This document shows, piece after piece, positions 25,001 to 37,000 of a stretch of DNA of 64,000 bases. Both the position numbers and the translations under genes were made by a program. A model generated the notes under the pieces. The model saw only the letters and a list, made by a program, of their open reading frames with translations, was not told where the DNA came from and did no database searches. How positions within the stretch are numbered: position 1 is the first letter of the stretch; every line of letters begins with the position of its first letter. This stretch comes from Sipunculus nudus (Eukaryota; Annelida; Sipuncula; Golfingiida; Sipunculidae), in contig CM049319.1 in the NCBI GenBank assembly GCA_026874595.1, positions 56,802,917 to 56,866,916 of the forward strand, read 5' to 3'.

Positions 25001-28000
25001 AGGTGTATGTTAGTGATGCACACCTGAGCCAGGAAGGCTGAGGTGTATGTTAGTGCTACACACCTGAGCCAGGAAGGCTGAGGTGTATGTAAATGATACA
25101 CACCTGAGCCAGGAAGGCAGAGGTGTATGTTAGTGATACACACCTGAGTCAGGAAGGCTGAGGTGTATGTTAGTGATACACACCTGTGTCAGGAAGGCTG
25201 AGGTGTATGTTAGTGATACACATCTGTGTCAGGAAGGCTGAGGTGTATGTTAGTGATACACACCTGAGACAGAAAGACTGAGGTGTATGTTAGTGATACA
25301 CACCCGAGTCAGGACGGCTGAGGTGTATGTTAGTGATACACACCCGAGTCAGGACGGCTGAGGTGTATGTTAGCGATACACACCTGAGCCAGGAAGGCTG
25401 AGGTGTATGTTAGTGATACACAACTGAGTCAGGCACGTTGAGGTGTATGTTAGTGATACACGACTGAGCCAGGAAGACTGAGGTGTATGTTAGTGATACT
25501 GGACTGAGACAGAAAGGCTGAGGTGTATGTTAGTAATACATCCCTGAGTCAGGCATGTTGAGGTGTATGTTAGTGATACACGACTGAGCCAGGAAGACTG
25601 AGGTGTATGTTAGTGATACTGGACTGAGACAGAAAGGCTGAGGTGTATGTTAGTAATACATCCCTGAGTCAGGCATGTTGAGGTGTATGTTAGTGATACA
25701 CACCTGAGTCAGGAAGGCTGAGGTGTATGTTAGTGATACACGACTGAGACAGAAAGGCTGAGGTGTATGTTAGTAATACACACCTGAGTCAGGAAGACTG
25801 AGGTGTATGTTAGTGATACACGACTGTGACAGAAAGGCTGAGGTGTGTGTTAGTAATACACACCTGAGTCAGGAAGACTGAGGTGTATGTTAGTGATACA
25901 TGACTGAGACAGAAAGGCTGAGGTGTATGGTAGTAATACACACCTGAGTCAGGAAGACTGAGGTGTATGTTAGTGATACACGACTGAGACAGAAAGGCTG
26001 AGGTGTATGTTAGTAATACACACCTGAGTCAGGCATGTTGAGGTGTATGTTAGTGATACACACCTGAGTCAGGAAGGCTGAGGTGTATGTTAGTGATACA
26101 CACCTGAGTCAGGAAGGCTGGGGTGTATGTAAGTGATACACATCTGAGTCAGGAAAGCTGAGGTGTATGTTATTGATACACACCTGAGTCAGGAAGACTG
26201 AGGTGTTTATTATTGATACACACCTGAGTCAGGAAGGCTGGGGTGTATGTAAGTTATACACACCTGAGTCAGGAAGGCTGATGTGTGTTCAGTCTTTTGA
26301 GGGATGCTGACTAGGTTTACATCTGTATCTTTCTCTCTCTGTAATGGCTGCAGTTGTTCCTGTAACCTGGGGCATAAAAACAAACATTTTTTATATCTGC
26401 ATAACAGTTAAACACAGTGTGATTATGTAATGTGCATAAGTGCTTTTAGCAAAAATTGAGTACTGCAAGTACTGCATTGTCTTGATAAATAACTTCACAA
26501 GCTCACAATTTGCATTAATTTAACCCCTCTACCAGATTGATTTGACCCCGCCAACAGCTCTTATAATTAATATAAGCAACAAAAAGCAACATATAAAAAG
26601 TACTGGTATACAAAAGCTCAGCAGGCTTCATAATCACTTTGAAATCCCCTGACAATGAAGTTGCAGGATGGGATATAGTAACCACTAAGTTCATTCATCC
26701 ATCTGTCCTTTCACCCATCTATAGACCCATTTTAAGCTAACAAATCTGACCAAAACCTTTCACAAATAGGTAACACACCTATAGACAAAGAACCCTATCA
26801 ATTTTAGGGTAAAAGGATCACGATCATAGAACCCATCTCCTGAAAAAGCTTATTGATGCATTTTAAGCCATTTTTTTTTCATTTAAACTTTCATTCTTTC
26901 ACATATGGATCAACTTTCGATACAGGAAGTATCCTTTCACATTTTAGGACACAGGGTCCAAGGTCAAGGTCACAAAACCCACTTCTCCAAAAATCTATTG
27001 GTCACACCTTGAGCGATGTTTTCATCCCAAACCTTCCATCTTTCATACATAGCTCACCTACCAATAGCAGATGCTATTGCTTTGAGGCATCCAGCTCACA
27101 GGTAAAGGTCACAGAACTACCTAAAACCCAGTTGTGGCTCTGTTGTAAACACAGAGCCACAGGTCCCTGCTTTCATTTATCTAGCGGACAGTAGTAGGCT
27201 ACACCTGATGTTGGGTGCCTATCCCAGTGCCCCTGTGTGATTGTTTCAAGCAGTAAATGCATGTGTTACATCATCACTGGTGCATGGTGTTAGTGTCCTG
27301 TAACTGGACCACTGGATACACACAACCACTGGCTACAAGCAGCATTGTTACCAAGGTAACACACTGGATTGTTTCAGCTGGCCAGGCGCATGTATCACAT
27401 TTCAGCTGGGTGGGCCAGTAAGTTGGCAGTGATGATGTAACATGTGCAGTGTACATGGCTAGCCTGAAACAATCAACAGCCAATCACCTGGGGCTTAACC
27501 ACAGGCTAAATGTACTCAAAGTGTACCATGTGAGGGGATGGTCCGCATTGTGTTGCCCTTGTTCATATATTTACAGAATTACTTAAAATGAGAACTGTCT
27601 GGTAATTGTCTTCTTTCTTTTTAAGACAGTGGTGAATTGTTTTGTGAGCAAATGTCTTGTTGGAAACTGCTTTGTGGGTAAATTTCATGTGGCTAGTTGT
27701 CTTGTTGGCAGTAGTTTTGTGGGCAGTAGTCTGCCCTCCACTGTACCTTTTGTTCCACTTTGACTTCTTGAACTGCTCTGTCAGGTGTCTCTGTCTCACT
27801 TCCTCCGCATCTTCATCTAAAAATTTAAGAAGGGACCAGTCTACAGTATACAAAATACAGACAGAACCTGTGGTTAGCATTCTGCCATGACATAAGGTGC
27901 CTGGTACTCATTCAAATGGTAAATTCAGGTCAAGTTAAAATGGCTCCAGGTGACATAGAAGTCCCGATCATGACTAGTTCCATTTAATGCATGCAGACTT

Positions 28001-31000
28001 TTTTCCAGGAGCTTGTGCTAAACACCCAAGGATTTGTATAACACAAGCTACTAGCTGAATTGATGTACAGAATGGGAAGTTTTTGCAACACAAAATAAAC
28101 CAGTCAAATACAGCTAATAAACACACAACCGGTGGAAAGAATACATGGCCTTGATAGTAACACTATGAGAACAGGGAGTAGCGGTAGCAGGTGCTACTGA
28201 AGTTTTATGACCTTGCTTTGTAATGCAAATATGGTTAATAAAATGGTATTTTAGAGTAAAAACAGACAAAGTACAGTAGATGGTCTATTTATTCAACCCT
28301 AACTTTAGCCAGCACACTAATTTTATAGAGGGATACTGAACAGCACCTGTTCAGATACAAAGATCAGTAACTCATACATTTACTTAATCTGACATCAGAT
28401 CAAGATATAGAAAACTTTATTTGATTAAAGAACAAAATGGCCACATAAAATAAGTTTTTTTTTAGTAAAATGACAATTTTATTGGTACTAAGTGTCATAA
28501 CTGCTACAAGGCATAACACTGCGCCATTTTGGCCCTTTGACATGAGAAAGCCTGTGACCAGCATGTAACTAGTGTCAGATTGCATCTATATCTTGCTTCA
28601 AGGACAGCACTGTAAGACAATGAGGATGCAAATATCATCATTTTTGAAAAGGTCTCATTGTTACAAGTAGGCTATCACTTGATATAAACCACAACAATCA
28701 TTAATATTTTTAGTATACTTTCAAACAACACCTACCATTTGCTAGAAATATTTAATTTGAATTCAGTATAATGGCAATTCCCTCTGCATGTTTGTTGAAT
28801 TCCTGACTGCATCAATACAAGAGAGGTAGGTATGGGTTACTGGACATCAGCCCGCTTGTACATGATACAGGAAATGAATCATTACCAAAGAGACTGGTTT
28901 CAATTTGGTTTGTGATGTCACATGTTTTTTTATGTTGTACCATCATTAATTGCCTAATATTAAGATTATCGGCTGTTTACCATGATATGAATGTGACATG
29001 ATGGAAGAATAGTGCAGTACATTCCCCAGTATGGGTTGTATCAAGACTCAAGTAAGGCTTACGACCCCTATATAATTGCCTACTAAGTTGTGTTTTCACG
29101 GCAAGGCTTCACACAGATGTATATAAAACAAGCAAATTAGTGGAATTATTGCCTCCACTACTGCCTTTTGTTGTCCTTCATGCCAGCCCTATCAATATGT
29201 TTAAGTTTTTATTTTCGCCTGAAGATGTTTCAACACATATCATAGTGGCTGTGTTTTAGTTTTTATTTCCCTGGAGATGTCACTTCATGTCATAAATTTT
29301 GGTTGTCAATTTGGAACAAAATTTTATATTTTGTTTTTTTCAGACAGACAGTCCAAAACCAATCCCAACTAAGGTATGCATAAGACCAATCACTGACCAA
29401 AATTTGAATAAAATCAGATAATATTAAGGAAAATTATCACACAGAAAAGAAAACCTGATGGACAGACAGACAGAAATATGGAAAGACAGACTGATAAACC
29501 CAAATTGATGTCCACAATTCTGAGAAGCGGGGAACAATAAAATACAGGATGTTATCATTATCAGGTCACTTTGTTTTACTTACTTTGTTCTAAACTGAGG
29601 AGAACCTGGTCTGTACTGCTACCAGAATCATTTTCTGGAAAAAAGAGAACAGAGGGAATAACCACATTCATATTACATTGATCCCATGGTTGTTGAAAAT
29701 ATGTGGAGCCTTATCAAATTAAATCATCCAGCGAGAATTTAAGATAATAAGTCCTATGTATCAGTAAATATTTGATCATATTCATAAATTTATCATTAAG
29801 TTTTATATCTTAATTTTCAGACTTAGTGAAAAAAAATGTATGGCCCTTCTTCACTTAAATTAATAATAATTTTATCAAAGAGTAAACATTTTCAGAAAAG
29901 GTTTATGACCACTACAAGAAGGGTATTCTCAGCTCAATTACAAAGAATTAATACATATGTTTATTTAGCAAATTTTCAATATAATTTAATGACATATTCT
30001 AGTAGTAAGTGTAACATGTGATATTTTCTTTTATTTTGCCTTTGTCAAATCGACCAAAATATTTCAGTATTTACTGTATTCTGCTGCGACCTTGGTTTGA
30101 CCTTCACTTGACACAGGGCCACAAGCTCCTTGGACCACGTCTAGGAAGAAATCTGCTGGGTTGTTGTGATCCTCACATATGTAGTCTAATAATGATATAA
30201 TATGCATATAAGTAATCTGGTGGACAGATTTCTGAGAAATAATAGAACAAGGGACCTATGGGTCACTGTGCTCAGCTGACGTTAACCTTGAAGGTAAAAA
30301 TCTAAAATAATATCTAATGGAGATAAAGTGTAAGAGGAAGAGGTAATAAAGGCCATGGTTGGTTTATATGATTTGTTTGTATTGATGAGCAAGAAATTGT
30401 TGCAAAAAATATTTTGTGACCTGACCATGTGTTTCCTAATGTTGAAACTAAAGCATGTGAGCAGTTTGTGAACAAATGATCTGTACTATTACCATGATCA
30501 TTAGTTGGTTTTTCGATTAACTGTTGACATTTCAGTAGTTTACACATTTGTTCAATTGCATCTATTTTTTGTAATATATATATTATTAAATATATATGTA
30601 CTTTTTTATGAAATGTATACAGTTGAAATATAGCTAATTAACAACATAAAACAGGGCAAACAAAGCCTGATCTCAAATTCTGCTGAGGCAGGAAAATAAT
30701 GAACAAATGTTTGTATTAAATCCTGCTTTTTATCACATCAATTATTTTCTAATTTAAGTTTATATTTCTATACATTTCCAATTTAACATATATATCTGAA
30801 TATAAAAGTTGATTCATAATTCTCAATTGCATCATCATAAATCTCAATCTTGTCAGATAACACCACATCATGCATACAAATGTTTATTTATTTTTTACCA
30901 CAAAAATATATCTTTTAAATCTGCACAACAATAAATATCTAAAAATAATACTTGATTTAGATTTCACAATTTTTAATTGTGTCTTTATTTATCCATAATG

Positions 31001-34000
31001 TGCTTCATATTTTATAATAATTTAAGCATACTGATGGGTTCATTTATATTTGTTAAAATCATTTAAAAGAAAATTGATTTCTTTAAAAATGCTACATTAC
31101 ACAACATTGCATCTTCTGGATTACACCCTGAATTATTTTTTCAAGGAAAGTTTTTGCATATCAGAGTGGAAACAGCATTACAATTAAGGAGATACAGTGA
31201 AAACAATAACAATTACTGCATAACACTTGGTGGGTTGGGTTTGCAGGGGGGGGGGGTGATTGGGGTGGTGATATGAGAATAACTGTACACCTGTCACAGC
31301 AGGGGATCTCCCCCAGTGACTGTAACAAATCAGAATCCCTGGCATAGCTGACTTCCAGTGACCTGGAGTGGGACCCTGCATCTGTAATCAAAGCAAGTAA
31401 CTACAGAAAAAAATATCAATAACTAGCTTAATTTTCAAGCTTTTATTTTCAGATTTAGACAAACTAAATATTTATGTTTCCATGCTGTGAAAATTAAATC
31501 AATGGTGCTTACAGGAATAAAACGTGCCATGGTCAAAGTTGGGCAAAATTTAAGGTACTGATTTTTTTTTTTATGCTAATAACTTAAAAAATTTACAAAA
31601 TTCAGATCTAATTTTTGGTAAACAATTGAATCTTAATTAAACATAGTTATATACTTGAGAAAATAGACTCTTGTTTCAAAATTTTTCATGTTAAGTGAGT
31701 TATTATTTTTCCTGATTTTTTACAAAGTACAAATATAGAGGAATATTTATGGTAAATATGAGAAAAAACAGATGAGTGGTTTTGATATTAGGCAGTCCTG
31801 AAGTGTGAAAATAGGATTTTAATAAAAAATTGAGGTTTTTCCTTAATTTCTCAAAGGAACAAAGTCGCAAAGACCCAGTTTTCGGCTTGGTAGGAGATCT
31901 TGGGGACATCTAACATTATGCTGAATTTTGGATTCCTAGGTCTTACAGTTTCAAAACGTGCCACATCTACAGACGGACGGACGGACAGACAGACGGACGA
32001 CAGACAATGGACCACGACTATAGCTCAGATGACTTATAGTCAGCTGAGCTAATAAGCCTGTATACACTGAGAAAAGAAAAACAAATTCAATGTTACAACT
32101 TTTAAATGCCTTATGTATGTTAACAAAATATGAATAATTGAAACCAAGAACAAGACCTATAGGCCTTGAGCGAACTTGTGCAATGGGATATAAACCAGGT
32201 ATAATGCTTCAATGCTGGCCATATTACTTTTCAAGTTCACGTGTAACATGTATATAAACAATGCAAGTATTATACATTTTGAATAAGAGGCAATTACACA
32301 AATATTACTGCTGAAATTCTGGCATGGGTGCACAAAACAAAAAAATTAGTGTAGCTGGCACCACCAGTCTTTTTTACAACGAAGCTATCTGAGATATATA
32401 CATAATCCCAATATCAGACTGATATATCAAACCCCTCCTGAGAAATAAGCAGGGACACACACTGTGCAAAAATTATTGTAGGTGGCACCACCAGTCTTGT
32501 ATACAACAAAGCTATCCGATATGTATAAATATGCCCAATTTCAGGCTGATATATCAAATTCCTCTGTAGAAATAAGCAGGCATATACACTGTGCAAAAGT
32601 CATTGTAGGTGGCGACACCTGTCTTGTGAATGAGAAAGCCATCAAAGACAGGTCAAAATATCAGGCCAATCCATCAAACTTACCTTGAGTCTGATGCATG
32701 GGGCTGACCAGGCTTAGGTGGGAAAGACGGTTGCCCCGAGTGAACTGTGACTAATTTGCTGGCTCAGGCTACTGCACTTAGTGAACTCATGACCTGCACC
32801 TGGCTAGACTGAGTGAATTTCTGACCTGTACCTGGCTGCAATGAGAGAACTCTTTACCTGTTGCATAATCTGACAGTCTGGCAGTCTGTCAAAGCTATAA
32901 AGAGATCCAGGCTGAACTTTGGTGCCAAGTCTGATGCAGTGGGCAGTCTGCCAAAGCTATAAATAGAATGCACCTTCTACACTCTTGACCTATACCTGGC
33001 TGCACTGAGTGAACACTTGACCTGTTGCCTAATCTGTTACATTTGGCAGTCGGCCAAAACTAAAAATCCAGACTGACCTTTGACCTGTGGCCATATCTGA
33101 AATAGTAGTCACACCATTGCATAAGCTCATAGAATGGCTCCACATGCAGCCCTGAGGGGCATGACACCCATGAGGTGATCACATGATACTCATGAGGTGA
33201 TCACATGCTTTCCATGAGGTGATCACATGGTGCCCATGAGGTGTTCACATGACACCCATTCGGTGATCATATGCCTTGTGCCTGTCTGCAATGACTGAAC
33301 TTTTTTGCATATATCTGGCTGCAATGAATGAACTCTGTTGACCTGTTGCCAAATCTGAAACAGTTGGCAGTTTCTCAACCTATTTAAAGATACAGACACA
33401 ATCTTGGCCCGTTGGTAAATCTGTTTACACATACTAAAAGACTTTGGCTAAAATGCTTTTTTTTCAAGCTGACATATTCATAAGACTTTTTTTTATCAAA
33501 ATATCAAGAATAATAAAAGATAAAGTCCTTTCAATCTTAAAGGTCAAATAATTCTGACAAAAATCATTCAAGTAAACTTGAACAAAAGCAACCTAAGAAT
33601 AATTTTTGTGCAATGTTACAAAAGTCATAATTGAAGAAACAATTTTGTAGAAGAACACTATTGCAGGCCTCAGTTTGAAATAGACTTAATAATGGCCAAA
33701 AGACCAACTTAAGCTTTTCACAACTCAACCAAAAATCAACAAACTCAGTCTATCCTTATATGATTGAAAGAACCATGTCCTAGGATAATTCTTGTAAAAA
33801 TTGAATGATTCATCTTGACAGTTTCATTATAAACATTTTTAAGCTGAAAGAGACTAAAATTATGAGATTTTTGCCCATAAAATAACAAGTCAATGTAGGT
33901 GGTGCCACAAAATCTGCAATTTCAAATATGAGTCATGTGACAAACATTTGCACAGTACTTGGTGATGCTAGCTCCAGTCATTTCTGAGATTACTATGTCA

Positions 34001-37000
34001 GTATGCTTACTTCGCCAAATGACTAAGATCAAATTCGCATAACTCCGCCAAAATTCATCAGTTAATGTACTGATAACCAATGACCCCCGTACAAAAAAGG
34101 CCAATGCAGGTGGTGCCATCAATACCTGAATTTCATATATGACTCATGTAACCAACACTGGCATAAAATTTGGTGATGATATCTCCAGCCGTTTCTGAAA
34201 TTGTCATTTTAGTATGCTTTTTGGACAGATGACTAAGTTCAACTTCCTGTAACTCAGCCAAACTTCACCGAACTTGAACCATTCAAACAAATTGGAGAGA
34301 GATGGTATAAAAGATTATTTCTGTGAAATATTGAACAATTTGGCTTTACCATTTCGTCGGAGAAGATTTTTAAAGATTTTTTAGCTTTTTCTCTATAAAA
34401 TCTGAAAAAATGCAGATTTTTTCAGATGGCTAATTTTTTACATTAAATTTCATGATGCTAGCTCTAGTCATTTTTGAAATAGTATGGGTTAACGTATACC
34501 TGTGATTGTCAACATTGCCTGGCATTAGGAATATAAGTTCAACTTCCTGTAACTCGGCCAAAATTCACCGAACGTGTACCATTCGAATAAACTTGAGAGA
34601 GAAGGTATAAGAGATTACTTCAGTGAAATATTGATCAATTTGGCTGGAAGATTTGGGAGAAGATTTTTAAAGGTTTTTTAGCTTTTTCTCAATGAAATCT
34701 AAGTAAATGCAGTTAGAAAAGAATAAGCAAAATCCGATAAAGTTTTTCAGATGGCTAATTTTTTGCATTAAATTTCATGATGCTAGCTACTGTCATTTTC
34801 AAGATAGTATGGGTTAACATACAGACGACGGATGACAGACGACGGACGACACCACACCATTGCTCTAGCTCACAGGTTTGTTAAAAAGCTAAATGATCTA
34901 TGGTAAATATGGTTGAAAATAGCAGACTGTACAATTTCTCTCTCAAGCAAAGTAAATTCCCAAACTTTCTAAAGGCCCCTTTTATAATCAGCAAGGAAAT
35001 GATTGGGTGATCATCAAGTGGTAAAAAATTGGCATGAATCTCTCAACAATCTCCTAAGACTGGAAAAAGATGTTTAGATGTCTGTGTCAATGTGTAAATG
35101 ATTGGGAGATCCTTGTGGGCTTGTTGTGTGATCAAAATTTCAATTTCCAGGATCACTGAGTGCATACTGAAACATGTTGCAGTGACCATTGAGACCTTGC
35201 TGTCTGCCTGTGGTGACAAGGAGAGATCACTGATCCCTCAGCCATTTCTGCCTTCAGGGCTTTTATTGAAAAATTGCCAAGAGATCATAAGGAGATCAAT
35301 GACATCTTTTAGCCCTCCTTGAGTGGTCATTAAGTATCCCTTGAGAGATTGCTTCTGTTGGAAATTGTTGAGAGATTGTTTTGGACCAAGTCAAAGCTTC
35401 GAGGAGATTGTAATTTTGGCGATGACTGGGTACAAATTGAAAGATGCTTGGAGGATCTAGCCATTTTTTATTGCTCAATGATCTCTCAATGATCACAGGC
35501 CCTGTGTAAAGGGGTTTAAGCCATGATTTAAGGCACTTTTTTCAGATTTCATAATTTTTCACTGACTGGAAAAATGAAAACATATATTCAAGATTTTCCC
35601 TGATTTCTAAGACAGTTGGGAACCCTGATGCTACAATGACTGTTACCGAGACTGTGGAAGTATTCCAGCGCTTCGTGAGCTGCTCCCTGGTATATGACCT
35701 CTCCCTTGTTCAGCAGGACCATGTGGTCAAACAGCTTAAAGATGCTGTATCGAGGCTGGTGGATGGAGAATATCACTGTCATCCCTTGCCTGGCCAACCT
35801 GGAAACAAGGGACCTATGGGTCACGACGCTCAGCTGTTATATATGATAAAAAAATATTATTTAGAAATGAGGCACATGCTGGTTTTGTGTGGTAATAAAT
35901 ATAAGCTGTATTATGAGTTGTTGTTGTTTAGCTTATGTATGATTTTGATAGTACCTTTGGAACAGGGAAGAGGATTGATTTCATTTATTTTATTAACAAA
36001 TGGAGTACTACTGTCACACAGATTTTGACTTGGCCATATAACTTATAAGCAGAACATATAATATAAGAGTTTAACTATTTATTAAAAAAATTACAAATAT
36101 TGTCCCAAATATAATTTTTATTAAAAATAATAAGAGAATCATATGATTTTTTAAAATGAAATATAACTGATATGATTATTAAAATAATATTAAAGAATAT
36201 ATTCATGAATGCATTCATGAATACATTTTGAAAGTATTTGCAAGAGTATTCATATACTTTCATTTTTACCTGAATTCCCATTCTTTATGCAAGAAATTTT
36301 ATAATGGAGTACATAATCATATTCATATTTAAATACAATTACAAAGTATTCGCACCATGTCTGGTATTTATTCAGTTTTCACCAAACAAAGATGGTGAGA
36401 ATCCAGAATATACAAAATTCACACATTTAAATAATGATTATAAGTACCTGGTTTTATGGCTTTTATTTATATTAAAAAATAACTGTAAAAAATTCATTCT
36501 GGACTAATTTCACATCAATGTACACACTAGACACAGTAGGAATCTAGATTAATAGTATCAACTGCATCTTTGTCTATCATTAATTTCCTTCATATAATCC
36601 CTAATGATTAGTAATGAATAATATGATTTACTTCTTTATCATTAAAATTGAACTGAAAAATGCCATAGGTGACTGCATGGTGTTATTTGGAATATGTGAC
36701 ATTCTACCCATCGATACAAGATTCTTATATCATCAGTAACTGCAAGGTAATTCCCTGTTATTATAAACTAACAAATTCCTTTTCTATTTTTCTTTAATTT
36801 GTTATTAAAAACCAATAAAAATTTATTAATTTATTGTTTATTGTTATGTTGTTGGTTAAAACTACTAGATGAGTTGGGTTGGACACCTGGATCAACTGTG
36901 GCTGGCCATAAGCTGCCTGGATTCTCGCCTCAAGCGTGCATAATTTGATGAAAGGTCAACAAGGTCAACAAAGTGGTGACTCAAGAGGGGCTGTAGAGAG

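Noticed and set aside
24949-25143. Open frame on the minus strand within the 40-bp array
   Set aside because: A by-product of the repeat; read-through from exon 9 hits a stop in the second unit, so this frame is not joined to the gene in this sequence.
31703-31909. Similar short open frames repeated at 31.7, 37.4, 44.8, 45.5, 47.0 and 47.7 kb (MSPRSPTKP-like)
   Set aside because: They are the same module of family A read on the minus strand; they decay freely between copies, with no sign of protein-level constraint.
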